Shown here: positions 24,291-36,309 of the stretch, one piece after another
Numbering within the stretch: the first letter of the stretch is position 1
Layout of the letters: every line of letters starts with the position of its first letter
Origin: Fasciola hepatica
Lineage: Eukaryota; Platyhelminthes; Trematoda; Plagiorchiida; Fasciolidae
Direction: 5' to 3'
DNA length: 64,000 nucleotides
Assembly: GCA_948099385.1 (NCBI GenBank)
Contig: CANUEZ040000068.1
Span: 2,085,001-2,149,000, forward strand
The notes under the pieces: generated by a model
Told to the model about the DNA's origin: nothing
Seen by the model: the letters and a program-made list of their open reading frames with translations, nothing else
Database searches by the model: none
Made by a program: the position numbers and the translations under genes

Positions 24291-24560
24291 ATTGTTAAAC
24301 CAGTTTGTTTTCAAGAGCATCTACACCCATATGGATGATGTTGTAGGAAGAGAGTATAGTAGAGCGTATAATGAATTTTACGTCACACATGAATGCCTCG
24401 GTCCAGACAATTCGAAATTTTTCATTCGTGCTGTGCCATTCACTCTCATCTGCTTCGTACTAGTATCGACCCGTAATCAACCGATTCTACTGATGCAATC
24501 ACAAACAGGCACGGTTCTTCCTTGTACTTGTTTGATAGTTCACTATTCGAATAAACGCGA
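24290..24560 (+). repeat. Candidate 3' LTR of the CsRn1-like element
   Basis: Carries GCCATTCACTCTCATCTGC, CTTCGTAC and ATCGACCCGTAATCAACCGA, in the same order as at 21690-21760. It follows the integrase remnant directly, as expected for a 3' LTR. Divergence is substantial. Confidence 0.5.
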
Positions 24561-25805
24561 TCGCCTATTCACTACAGAAAAGCCGACGACAGTCGTGGCA
24601 GACTTAAAATTATATTCACCAGTGACCAACGAAATCGATGACGTGAAGCACCACCAGATGTTATCCTAAGTGAAATCCAGGGTCATCTGTAGTTGAATGT
24701 CTAATAACTAACTAAAAATGTTGTACTGTTTTGTCTTTTGAATTTTTATTATTTATTCACAATTCGGAGCTGTGTGTGTTTAGTGAAGCTAATATAATCA
24801 GATTTAGTAGCCCTGTTAGTTGCCAGCAGAAACTACTCACAGGATCAATTCTCTAATCATGGAGATAACAGTAAATATTTGTGGAATAATAATAATGTCT
24901 AATTTCAGTTCATGGTGGTTTTCAAGATCTTTTGTATAAATCTCACGCTGTTTACCTCGGTGAATTAGGATAATAGACTAAACATTAGCATTCCTTTATG
25001 TACTGACCAATGAGATGAAGAGTGCTCAGTGCTTCAAGCATCCGGACAGAATGTGGGCAGCTTCATAAACTGTGCGCAGGTCAACACAACCAGATAGTAG
25101 ATATATGTGCCCTCTGTTATTCAAATGACCAAGCGAGTTCGATCGATCACACTTCATTCTGTCCTCAGTCAATCCCACTTATTCGAATTTTTCATTAGTC
25201 TACGTACAGTTGATGCAGCTGTTGACTTGATCTTCGCATGTTGTCGATCAAGAAGCTCGCACTACGTTTATTCTCCATAATGAGATAAACCAGAGCTTAG
25301 TAACGCTGCGATTGAGAACAACCGATTTTCCCTGTTCCACACATGTCTGTAATCAATAGCCACAGTATGATCAATAACCAACAGCACTATTACACTGCTG
25401 TTGTTAGACTGTCCACATGTGCACATGCACACTGATGCGCTCACTCAATCACCCACATTATTTGTGCTCCGTAGTTCTTATGACCAACAGGTTTTCGACA
25501 ACAGGTGAACTGAATTTCAGTCAAAACGGAGCCGTGCAAATTGTTCGTGGTTCGTCTCAATCTCCCATGTTCATATACGCATGACATTTACAACGCGTGT
25601 GCGACATGCAGCTATCGAGTTATTTATGGAGCGCTTTGCATTTCGCGATATTGCCAATATTTTGTGCCTACTAACAGGCATTGAAGTAGCCAAATGCAAA
25701 TGTCGACCTCCTACGATTTTCTACAGTGATTATTCAGTACACTGAACACGGGTAATGAAAAACGTTCCACATCGTCTACAATCAGGTTTCAGCTTAAACT
25801 AAATA
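24560..25805. other. Unassigned sequence
   Basis: No gene or element recognised. Confidence 0.4.
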
Positions 25806-25809
25806 TTGC

Positions 25810-27125
25810 TTAGCATCGACCCATCATTCGTTAGCCTTAACACAACCTTTAGCCATGCGCCTGCTAGATAGTCAGACCAAAAGTATTGCAATATTTTGAC
25901 ATCAAGAAAAGTAAGAAGAATTTATTGTTTTACGAAGATAGGTATTGCAAATCGGACTGAATAAATGAGAAAGCATGATGATCGTACGCAGCGAAGTTTA
26001 CCGTTGTAGTGATGTCAAATGATTGGAGAAGGTTTGATCGATGAGCCCGTAATGTCGAACTATGTGGCACAGCCCGCACGACTGTCGTAATTTCAATAAA
26101 CCAGATTCAACGTATTAAGAATCCAAATGAATAAAATTAGTAAAAATCTCCCTCCATCATTACCTTCAACTATCTCAATACGTTTGTTGGGTTTTCGTCG
26201 ACCATACCACACCAATTCCTGGAAAGCTCTACGTTGATTCAGGTGTGAATGATGTTTCCTCATTCGTGGCCGTAATAGCACGCATGTTTAATCTTAAAAC
26301 CGAGGTGTTTGACAACATCTATCAAACCATCCCCTCTTTGTGTACGTCTGATTACCCTCCCTCCATCTCCCGCATACCATCATAACGCTCTCCTTATTGT
26401 CAGGTGGTGCGTACAGTTCCAGGCAAAGTGCGGTGAATATGGCCACAAGTTGTCACGGTGTGATTGTATCGTCTGACTGCTTCCAAACGAAATATCAATC
26501 AGTCGGTAACCAGTTTCCTGGTACAAGCAAAGAATGTCACAAAACAAGCAGTCCTACAAGTAAAAAACCCAATAGGTAACGAACAACACTTTATTCCTCG
26601 TGTTAAGTCACTGGCAAAGATCAAGACTCGATATCACGAAAAATTATTGTAATTGTAGATAAGTGGATACTTTGACAGTTCGAGGACAGTACACACAGTT
26701 GTCGTAAATAAATCACTACCAATGAGCTCTGTCTATTCATGTTGCAACATTTGACACCATCACTATGACTAAAAATCCAACAGCTATGCGAGCTAGACCA
26801 CACAGTTCGACATTACGGGCTCATCGCCCAAACCTTCTCCAATCAATTTGTGGTGCTGCATTTGATACCACTACAACGGTAAACTTCGCTGCGTACGATC
26901 ATCATGCTTTCTCATTTATTCAGTCCGATTTGCAATAACTATCTTTGTAAAACAATAAATTCTACTTACTTTTCTTGATGTCATAATATTGCAATACTTT
27001 TGGTCTGACTATCTTGCAGGTGCATGGCTAAATGTTGTGTGTCAAGGCTAAAGAATGATGAGTTGGGGCTAAGGAATGATAGGTGGTCATCAAATGATTG
27101 TGGGTCACGACTAAATCTTGATGGG
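25810..27125 (-). mobile_element. Long-TIR Tc1/mariner-type transposon, internally deleted copy
   Basis: About 25810-26070 and 26790-27125 are inverted copies with shared landmarks TTAGCCATGC, AGTCAGACCAAAAGTATTGC, GAATAAATGAGAAAGCATGA and CCCGTAATGTCGAAC. The segment AGACCAAAAGTATTG resembles classic Tc1/mariner inverted-repeat ends. Between them, on the minus strand (about 26400-26215), remain RRTQRGDGLIDVVKHLGFK, a helix-turn-helix-like piece, and TATNEETSFTPEST, both matching the element at 57402-59400. The rest of the transposase is gone, so this is a non-autonomous derivative. No host gene is interrupted visibly. Confidence 0.75.
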
Positions 27126-27129
27126 TAAA

Positions 27130-29340
27130 GGTGTAGCCGTATTTCTGGAACGTAGGCGAATTTACTGAATGATCTCATGTATTTTGTTGTGTTCCGAAGA
27201 ATAATGCTTATCGTATGTTACCTTCTGTGAACAATCGTGTCAATGCCAGTCTTTATCATTTTGTTTTCGTATTTGCCACAGAGGATAGTTATCAAGCTTC
27301 TAAATCGGATTGGAATGCACGAGATCATACTACTGATTGACTGAAGGCCACAGGTAGCACGGATAAGTGCATCGACCGTTGGTGTAGTTTTATTTGCTCC
27401 CTTTCTATTTATGTTTTTTTCTCTTTGTTTATCATCCATCGTCTGATCAATTTAACTTGTTTGGATGATGCTGCCGGATAACGAACAAAATCGGAGTACA
27501 TAATTGCAAGGTTTATGATCACATCGACGGAAAAGCCTTGGGTTATTGGTTTCAAATCGCTCTCGTTTTAGTCATGTTATCACTGCGGTAATCAGTAATC
27601 GGGCTCACCGAACTTTCTAAGACATTACACAACGGTTGTACTGTAGGTAACAGGGACTAGTCTAATCATTCGTCCACTGTCTAAACTCGTGCTCGCTGGA
27701 ATATTTTTCGATTGAATGAGTGAGATCAATCTTGTCTGCTGAAAAACACAAAATACAGGCTATCAGATGGATACCGCCTCAGTTTGAGTGGAGCTCTAAC
27801 TTTACGCATCAGGTCTACGAAAATGACTTCTCTGGTTCTAAAACATTGAATTTCTAGTGAAAAAGTAATGTTGGAATAGGATGTTAGGTGAGCATGAAAC
27901 AGCATGAAACAGCTAGTTAAACTGGTTTCGGGGAACTTCTCGACTGATCGGCTGGTGATGCGATCAACCACGGTTTGACAAGCTTTCCGTCCAAACTGTC
28001 CATCAATACCATCGACCCGCTCTCCTGTCGCTCGTGATTCTGTTGACCCCAATATAGGCCTCGATTCTGGACTGCCGATGCTTGATCAGCTCATGAGCCA
28101 CGACGATTGCGCTGGTCTACTAGTAAAAGTAGACTGTGTGTTGACAAAGTATCAGTCAATAGATGCACAAGTGTTGAATTAGCGTGGGGCCCATTTGTGA
28201 AGCTCGAACTCACGTCGATCACACATTGTAAGCAAGTCAGCTAAAGGGCATGGGTGACTGAGATGAACCACAAACAACGTGCTCTGCTTCGTTCATCATC
28301 ACAGTTCAGTTCACCTGTTGTCTAAGTTCGTGACAAACACAAAAACCGCAAGTAGACAGGTCTTGATTGAAGGCTGAGCTAGCGCGCCTGTGTGAGTACG
28401 CACGTGTTCACTTGTTGGGAGGAACAGCTAGATCTCGCTAGCTGAGTAGAGCTGAAATCGACTGCGGAACAACGGTCGACGAGTCGGTCAGCTATATTTT
28501 ATCTGTCTGAACGACATGGCTATATACGACTACCCCGGGCTGATCGACAACCAACTCCTTTGAATGTCACTACTACTCTAAGCTTGTATACACGTGCTCA
28601 CGAACATAGATGTGCTCACTCAGGCGCAACTTTCCGTCGAATCCTGTCTGCTCCGTGACCCTTGCAACTAGAGTGCCTTTATGCAATAAGTGAGTTGAAT
28701 CTCGATAACGAACGCGGCTGAACACGTTGTCCGCGGTTTGTCTCAGCCACCTGCTTTCCTATAACCAACAACATTGACATACTCAGCTGTTACAGCGCAT
28801 TCAGTACTGAAGCATAGATGGTGTTCGTATGGGTTTGAGTGACTAACAACCTGGAGAACCTGAAACGGCTCAAAATTTGTCAAGGCTGACAAACCGTATT
28901 TTAACACTGGAACGATGTGGTAGTCCACTGGATCATTAGATCTTGGTGAAACTAGTTAATTTTCCCTTTTTTTCATAGCAATTCGTTGTACTTTATTGTC
29001 ACTTCCTGACGATATGTTTTGCACTTTTCCTTCTAATTTCGGTTAAATCTATCAATCAGTTCATACTGTTGGGACAACCAAAAGCGCACGTGAGGGCGGA
29101 AAAAAGAGGTGTCAGTCTGGGAACTGATGGCCACCAATACAGCATTGGAAGATTGTGAAAGGTACATGCTGCTTGTGTCAAAACAAACGGGGTTATGTTT
29201 AACTAATGAATCCTCCAAGATTAGCATCAGCTGTATTCATCCCATTTATGAAGTCCACGTGGGTTGTGACTCAACAGGAACCCGTGTGGCTAACGCTTCT
29301 GAGGACGGAAAACACGGGATGTGAACCGTAATCTTCGGGT
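27130..29340. other. Unassigned sequence
   Basis: Open frames at 27726-28052 (minus) and 29109-29324 (plus) have protein-like stretches but no recognised motif or clear splice pair. The latter sits just upstream of the piggyBac relic and might be its decayed N-terminal part. A weak tRNA-like B box (GAGTTCGAGC, minus) occurs near 28215. Confidence 0.4.
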
Positions 29341-29349
29341 AATTTTATT

Positions 29350-30220
29350 TCCTGAATAAATGAATGTCACAGGTTGTATTTGTCAAAAATGGATGGAATA
29401 GCATGACAAAAGCACCAATCTCAGCCGCGACAGAAACTGCGTTGAAAACGTCTTTGCTGAACTGCCGGGACTTCAGAAGGCGTATACAAAAAATATATAC
29501 ACTGCACTAGACGTTTTCAGTATGTATGTTGACGCCTCACTGCTACCAACTACGTTGTAATGCACGAAAAGTAGCTTATCCCACTAAAAACGGGAGCAAA
29601 CTGAACACATACATGTCGATTAAGCCTGACAAATTTGATCTCAAGTGTCGAACGCTTGTGAACACAAAAACAAAGTATGTTCGCATTGTTTAGTCTCATC
29701 TGGGAGCATTTGAGAAGGACCTGAGATATGATCAGCCTCTGATTGAAAATGTATTTTTGGAATTCACGGATGTTTCATGGAGCAAAGACTGCAAAATCAC
29801 AGCGAATACAATTTTCACTACTCCTCACGTAGTCTGCTTTCTTCTGGCACTAGGTACGAAATTGGATGGTGCGATGCGCTGTACGCGCAAAGGGCTACGG
29901 CTGGGGACGGTTAAGTTGCTACAATGAAGCCAGCACTAGAATGCGTTTTTCTGGAGTTCTTTTCACCAACAGTCGTCAGTGCGATACGAGTGAATGAAAT
30001 AGGAAAGCGTACTTATCTCTTCGCAGTACACAGGAGTGCCGAGAAACAATGCGCATTGTGAAAATACATCACTGTCTATTTGGTTTCACACTGGTCACAA
30101 ATGTGACATGAATATCGCAGACATGTTCTGCGTGTATACTTGTCCTTGAACTATGCGCACATGGCCATGAGTTCTTTTGGAAAAAAATTAGATGTAGGTG
30201 CACTGAATTCGTTAATCTGC
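29350..30220 (+). pseudogene. piggyBac transposase relic
   Basis: Plus-strand frames give NTYMSIKPDKFDLKCRTLVN (about 29606-29665), the M-x-x-K-P-x-K-x-G-x-K segment of piggyBac transposases, then CKITANTIFTTPHVVCFLLA, aligned with the catalytic T-D-N-F-F-T-S block, and KLDGAMRCTRKGLR, aligned with the V-G-T-M-R-x-N-R block (about 29860-29895). The expected Asp of T-D-N is replaced (TANTIF), and stops and frameshifts follow. It ends about 150 bp before an adhesion-GPCR exon, so it lies in that gene's intron or just upstream. Confidence 0.7.
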
Positions 30221-30379
30221 CATCATCAGTTTACTTTGTGTAATTTGAATGGGGAACATTTCATGATGTGATTGGTCATTGCGTCATACGATTACCTATT
30301 CACTGAAAGCAGGTTCGAGCTGTGAGAACATACACTGAAACAGACTGCTGAGCTCTGTTTATATTTGCTATCATTTCAG

Positions 30380-30533
30380 CTCTGCAGAAGCATTTGAACT
30401 AGCTGGAAGAATGTTACTTTATCTTGTCAAAGTTTTGACCCAACATCACAAACTGAACACGAATATCACGACCAATACTTCCTTATTCCTTGTTCGCCGT
30501 TTCTTTCTGCATGAGGGTGGCACGAAAATTGAC
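30380..30533 (+). CDS. Adhesion-GPCR-like gene, GAIN-region exon
   Basis: Acceptor GCTATCATTTCAG precedes 30380 and a consensus donor GTAAGT follows 30533. The exon is one base plus 51 codons, ending in phase 0. It encodes SAEAFELAGRMLLYLVKVLT then NTNITTNTSLFLVRRFFLHE and GGTKID, a helix followed by likely N-glycosylated extracellular sequence (NIT, NTS sequons). With the downstream exons it would form part of the GAIN-type ectodomain before the GPS. On its own the exon has no unique family signature; the assignment depends on phase continuity with 32120-32198 and 33952-34191. Confidence 0.55.
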
Positions 30534-30868
30534 GTAAGTCTTAACTGGCTGTGAATATTAGTATACCAATTTTATGAGGCGGGTGGGTGGGGGACCACGG
30601 GATCGATTAAGGAGATGTAATCAGTGGTTCTTCATGGAGTTTCATCACTAAAGTTCAGGTTTTGCTATAGTAATTTAATTTATAAGATAGGTATACCGAG
30701 AATAATTCTAATAGTTTAATACTAGTACTACACCATATAAATGTCAATGTGAGAAAGGTTTGTTTAAGTACTTTCAAAAAATGGTCAAATGAGTCAACCA
30801 TTATCACCCAAGGTGGCCAGAATAAAAGTTTTTAGTTCCGAAAGGAATTTATAAATATACTTCTACAG

Positions 30869-30873
30869 CCTTG
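30869..30873 (+). CDS. Possible 5-nt micro-exon of the adhesion-GPCR-like gene
   Basis: CCTTG is bracketed by a good acceptor (ATACTTCTACAG) and a perfect donor (GTAAGT). Its five bases are exactly what is needed to join the phase-0 end at 30533 to the exon at 32120, which starts with one completing base, adding Pro-Cys. The fit may be coincidence. Confidence 0.3.
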
Positions 30874-31524
30874 GTAAGTTTTAAGCAAAAGCATGTGCTT
30901 AATTGAATGAACAGTGGGTTACCGCGAATAATTTCAGTAACCGAATTCAAATCTCATGAGGGTCAAGATAATAATAGTACGCTTTAGGTGTTCTGTCACA
31001 GCTCGAACTGGAGAAAATGCATCATTCTGCGCGTCGAATCACCAATAACTGACGTCGTAAAATGAGTAGCTGTGAGGCTTTAATTGTTGGAATCAACAAA
31101 CGCAGTCATTTACCTGATTGTGCTTTATATTGAGTCTCCTCCTTTGGGTGACACCTCAAAGTTACTTCGAATCCGACAAAAGATATGGACATAAACTGTC
31201 ATGTAATGCAAGTTGTCATCAAAATTATTTCATCAGCAAGCATTGAAATTTATCGTCGACCGTAACAAATTTCGTTATATCTGACTAGGTTGCAGACAAT
31301 TATATACACATTCACATCGGTTAAATTGGGAAATGTTTTCTGCTCATAATAGATCATATTTCCTCTTTCGTCCTATGATGGACATATGTTATGCCTATTC
31401 ACCGGTAGACATTCTCCGCGTGCGCCATTTTTGCGAGGCAGGTAGTGGATGGAAGGTAGATCGAGATGGCCAGTCCATAACATGACAAAAGGGTATGAAA
31501 ACTTTGATTGGTAGACTTGGCCAA

Positions 31525-31700
31525 ATAAGACGAGGAGACTGTTGGGTTGGCGTCCGCAAGACCCGCCTACCACATGGTTGGATACATCAAGTGATATAGC
31601 CAATTGTCGCAACCAATATAGCAGCTGTATTCGGGCTGTTTATTTGTCTCTCGTGATTTCCGCTCAAGACTGGTTTTTGCTCGTCTTTCACTTCATGCTT
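31525..31700 (+). pseudogene. RTE/SR2-type LINE, extreme 3' end of pol
   Basis: The plus-strand frame reads GWRPQDPPTTWLDTSSDIAN followed by CRNQYSSCIRAVYLSL. This matches the conserved C-terminus of RTE/SR2-type pol (G-W-x-P-R-D-P-P-x-x-W-L then C-R-x-Q-W-x-S-C-I-R). Only the last 50 residues plus 3' sequence remain. It lies between adhesion-GPCR-like exons. Confidence 0.75.
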
Positions 31701-32119
31701 CAATTCATTCTGCCCTCAACTGGACGATGCTGCAAGAGTGCGGAAGTGGGAGGCTGACGGTTGAAATGAATTAACTGAACAGAATTTTTCCATCTCGTTT
31801 GCTTTTATAAACGGAGAACAAAGCAAATTTCATTGGAGTTCGGTTCACTGTCACTCGCCATAGGATAATAATTTGAAGGAGGAAGTTTCGGATGATTGGA
31901 AGGGCAATTATTCGGATGATAACGATGATAGAAATTAGAATTTGGATTACAATTATAAGGGCGCCTATAATTATCCCTCAAATTTATTAACCCTACTGTG
32001 GTCATAACTACTTTAACCCCTCTATGACACCCGGTTCTTTTTGTACAGGAATGTGGAAACATGGCAGTTCGATTCAATTTTGACCTTCGGTGGGTTATGA
32101 TAGCTTGTGTTCCTTTCAG

Positions 32120-32198
32120 CGACTATGATATTGTGAAAAACTCCTATGGAACAGAAGTGGGTATGGGTATCACCCTAATTCAGACCGATATCCCAAAA
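32120..32198 (+). CDS. Adhesion-GPCR-like gene, GAIN-region exon
   Basis: Acceptor TGTTCCTTTCAG precedes 32120 and donor GTGAGT follows 32198. One base plus 26 codons encode DYDIVKNSYGTEVGMGITLI then QTDIPK, ending in phase 0. That fits the phase-0 start of the GPS exon at 33952. Short and without a diagnostic motif; supported by splice signals and phase. Confidence 0.5.
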
Positions 32199-33951
32199 GT
32201 GAGTGTATTCTGTGTTCAACAGTTATTAATTTAATTTTTTACCATGAACATTCAATGGGGAATTGAGCAGTAGTATTATTTATGGTGGTAATGGTGAGGC
32301 TGATGATTCTGATGATGATAAAGACAGTCGGAAACACCCGAGGTCTAAGCCAGTGAGAAGGTACGCATGATGTCAGTAAACGAAGCAACACCCGGTCTGG
32401 GATCCTATTGGGTTGCTATACGCGATCATCAGTAGAAAGATAGTCAAGGTTATCAACACCAATTTGTGATATTCTCCAGGGAGTTAGTCGGATACTCAGA
32501 GTCTTAAAGTTGTTGAACGAGTCTAACAACAAAAATATCGAGAGGATAAACAAGTGTATTGGGTTGAAAGCAAAGTGTGGAGACTAGGATTTCGGATGAT
32601 TTAAAAAGTGAACTGGAAAATAGAAGGATGGTTGCCAATTTAAAATCGCGGCAGACAACGGGAAGCTGTGGTTGGAGGTAGTTATCCAATCAGATGTGAG
32701 TGCAGAAAGACATGTTGGGTCCTGAGGTGCACCTCAATAGTCAGTGTTGCTAAATAATTTTAAGTGATTTGACGAACATTCACGTTCATTTGAGATTCTA
32801 TCACATGGACTTGCAAAATTATCACATAAATTTGGAGAACTAGAAGTTTATTTGGAGAACCGAACTCAGTGTCTGGTTTTCGCTTCGGTAAAGTGCATTT
32901 CATTGGTCAACTGGTCACAAGCCTCCCTGGCCGACGATTGGCCTCTAGGATCACTTGTCTTCCCACGCTCTTGCCATGCCAAAATGGTGCATATACAATT
33001 TGTACGACTTGTCACGCTCACGGATGGACATCGATCCAGTGGACCAGTGGGGTCATGTGATTCGAGCTAAATAACCAAACTGTTTTCAACCTATCAATGG
33101 GAACTACGGCATTTTGCGTCAGATTCTTTCGGGCTGTCGGAATATTTCGACTATTCTGTAGACGGAGTTGTGGACAGTAATACACTGTCATCCAGCTCGT
33201 TACCACACCTGAACAATCGAGACCTTGTGCTTCTCTACTCCAAATCTCAGAACCTGGTTGCCTGCATTCCCCAATGGTGTGGTGGGTCTTTAAAGCTTTT
33301 GTGCATGCTCTTGCGCAGGCATGTATTTAAAAAACCTAACAAGATATCATTTCGTTTACAACTGACTACAAACGTAAATAGTGGAATTTTTAACATTCAA
33401 ATCAGCTAGGGGAGCTAAATTCGTCACCAAATATGCAGTTGTTACGGTTTTCTAATGTACAAGCTCTGAGTTCAGAAAAATGGTGACTAAATACATGCGC
33501 CAAATTTTTCTCTTAGATGAGACACCGAATATCTTTCATTCAGTCGGTCAGTACTAAAAAGAAACCTAATGCTGTGAGGTTGTAACATTTTGCATACTCT
33601 TCTCAATGGTCATCGATCTGAAATTTATACAAAATGGTATCGGTAACTGCAGTTACAGTCATGTAATGCTCGGCAAATGAGAAATGGGTCTTAGTGGGTC
33701 GGTTGATTTAGAGACAATTGTAACGCGGGAGGTAATCCATAGAATCTAGCGTGCTCTGGAAAATCCAACAATGATGGTAGTTGAAAATGTAACTTCACCG
33801 ACACAAATCTGATTACAAATGTCGTCGTCATTATGTTATACGAAGTATTCCGGAGCATTTCGCTGCATCTTACTTAGTGGATACTGCAGTCAAGGAAGTC
33901 ATTTGTGAAGAGCAAATGATGGTGGTGTAGCCATGTTTGACTTTTTATTAG

Positions 33952-34191
33952 AGGAGTGCGATCTTTCGAGGAAGGTCTAAAAGCAATGTTCTTCTTTTCA
34001 AGGGATCTTCGGTGGGCATCAATTATACAACGTACCGGAAAAAGCAGTTCACACTATACAAATGTGCTTGGTCCCCAGTGCCAAATCTCGATAAATTTTC
34101 CACTGAATCGAAATATTGCAAAACCATTTCGCATATTCGTTCTAGTATTCACTGCAAATGTACTCGACCGGGATTTTTTGCCCTGCTTGCG
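33952..34191 (+). CDS. Adhesion-GPCR-like gene, exon with GPS-like motif
   Basis: An exact 80-codon exon, phase 0 to 0, between acceptor GACTTTTTATTAG and donor GTAAGT. The C-terminal half has the layout of a GPCR proteolysis site: LYKCAW (first Cys and Trp), a spaced KYCKTI (third landmark Cys), then IHCKCTRPGFFALLA, corresponding to the canonical C-x-C-x-H-L-T-x-F-A-V-L. The cleavage tripeptide His-Leu-Thr/Ser is replaced by Arg-Pro-Gly and the second Trp is absent, so autoproteolysis would not be expected. Family role: the GAIN/GPS ectodomain tethers the 7TM receptor at the plasma membrane. A polycystin-1-type GPS protein is the main alternative. Confidence 0.65.
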
Positions 34192-34194
34192 GTA

Positions 34195-36045
34195 AGTCAT
34201 ATGGAAATTCTATGGGTTCACTTTCGTCACTGATTGAATTATGTAAAATATGAATTCAATGGAAATTCATTTGTTGTTTGTTAAACAGTGTGTTTTATTT
34301 GGTATGACATCTGGTGGACTTTCGGACCCATGGGTATACTGGAAAGAGTATAAATAAGAACGACAAGTGTTGTGGGGTGCACCACATACTACTTGATCAA
34401 CAGGAAGTAATAGCTATCTGTTATCGTCAAAAATAGAAGGGTGCCGGAAGGAAACATAACACAGTGAAGCTGTACTGACACAAATGAGGTGGAATAAAGT
34501 AGAAAAATTAGTCTTTTGGAACATGTGATAGCGTTCTTCTTAGACAACTTTGAAGTATGACATTGTTTACGCAAATTTAGTACTTGTTGTGTTCGTTGGG
34601 ATTCCGAAAGTGAGTATGATAACGGGTGGGGTCGCACGCGGCTCTTGTTCATTATCGTAGAAGAATCCGTTGCCGTATCTGGAAGTTGTGGTTCATATGG
34701 CCATGATACTTGGGTTGGAGAACCACTCTGTTGTGTCCGGTTTATTCAGACTTATGCACATAGAAGCACAGGCACACTTACACGCAATTAAACGGATGTT
34801 CGACCTCTCTCAAATCGAGACATACACAGTGTTGATATTATTTACCCAATTAATCAACCAATCAGATCTCGCTAGGCATCGATCGGCCTTGCTTGACCTG
34901 AGGCGTTTCCTACGTTGCACATGCATGTCTCTAAGACTTGTGCGACTTGTCTCCATACCGTAAGCTTGCTGATAACCTAATAAAACCTACTAGGCGATTT
35001 ATTTTCTGTTCTGTTGGTGACAAAGGCGAAGTTGATAGCCAGAGTTTTGATGCAGTCGAGCACCACCCGCTTATCACAAGCAGGTCACTGAGAGGGAAAG
35101 ATGCGCTAAAACTATAGTTATCTGAAAACTTGTCTTCATAATTTTGTTCCTATCCAGTGGAAACACCGTATCACCAATGCTGAGGTTAGGCTTAGCAAAT
35201 AAGACACACGAAACAAATCAATGAATGGAACACCGAAGCCCATCAAGCTAAAGTAAACTCGTTCGTGTAAGATGTTCGGGTAACATCCAAGAAGTACATC
35301 AGCTCACTAGCTTGATGCATTGAAAAATGTCACGATCGATATTAGTTTCATATTTACACACCTTTCTTACCAACTATATGCCCTGTTCATACTACCGAAT
35401 TTTCTTTCAGTTACCAACAGTGCTTGGATAAAGGTAGTTCGAACTGAACTGAACTGCACAGTAAACAGAGTTGAATGAGTGCTTTGCTTTTATGTGAATG
35501 AAACGATTCTGTGCTCGTAAATGCATGCATGAGTAAAAAGCACTCATGCACGCACGCACGCTTGCAAACCATGTTAGTTGTCGTCATACTTCGACCAGAA
35601 CCCTAATGATTTATTGGTTATCGACTTTAAAATCAAACAAGATTGCTTACTCACTTCCTTCTGTACTGAAGTGGTTACACACCATTAGTGATTGATTGGT
35701 ATCGTTAATAACTTGCGGAACAGACTGTGGTGTATGTAATCAGTTTACCGGTTGGATCATTACGCTTTTGTGTGAGGATTTGACTGTAACCTTGTATAAA
35801 ATGTCTCTTTGGTACTAATAAGACGAGAGCTGGTGGGACACACCAAAACATGATTTCGGAGAAACTTGAAGAATTGTGCAGGTGTTTGGTGATGAATAAG
35901 TTAAGAACATTTATAATTCCTCCTCTGAATCCGTTAGATATGAAAAATCAAAATCGCTTGGCTAACGAGTGGTGATTACGAAAACGAACTTGTAAAGATC
36001 TTGCCATCCTTATACGGCTATTTTTGGAATAAAAAGAACATCACA
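34195..36045. other. Intron-like sequence of the adhesion-GPCR-like gene
   Basis: No element recognised. The open frame at 34670-34963 (plus, 97 codons) lacks a motif and a clean splice pair. Confidence 0.4.
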
Positions 36046-36054
36046 TAGCCATGC

Positions 36055-36302
36055 TCCGGTAATATCCTAGAAATGAAGCCCATCAAGTTTTCCGCACTTG
36101 CTCGTTCAACGTTGGCGAAGACCGGGAAGACCCCATGAAGGTGTTCCAAAAGATGGGTGAGTACTGCCTCAGTCAATCAAACGAAATATTCGAACAGCCT
36201 CAGCTTTTCACAAAAAGCCTTGAACACGAAACCGTCGATGACTGTGTTAGCTCACAGATAACTATGAGTGTGAGTAGCAAGAGATCAGATAACTCTAGTT
36301 AA
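36055..36302 (+). pseudogene. Ty3/gypsy gag fragment
   Basis: A frame open from 36055 to a stop near 36300 reads NEAHQVFRTCSFNVGEDRED, then PMKVFQKMGEYCLSQSNEIF, then EQPQLFTKSLEHETVDDCVS. The E-x-E-D-P-x-x-V, E-Y-C, N-x-I-x-E and E-T-V-D landmarks follow the order seen in gag of mag-like gypsy elements. No zinc knuckle follows. It is in the opposite orientation to the protease and RT fragments at 39.5-40.1 kb. Confidence 0.6.
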
Positions 36303-36309
36303 CTTTCAG

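Noticed and set aside
28190..28260. tRNA-like B box on the minus strand
   Set aside because: Only GAGTTCGAGC is recognisable; no A box or cloverleaf.
29109..29324. 71-codon protein-like open frame
   Set aside because: No acceptor or donor fits and it is bounded by stops in frame; it may be the decayed N-terminal part of the piggyBac relic but shows no motif.
34670..34963. 97-codon open frame between the GPS exon and the gypsy gag fragment
   Set aside because: No splice pair, no motif, and stop placement typical of chance openness.
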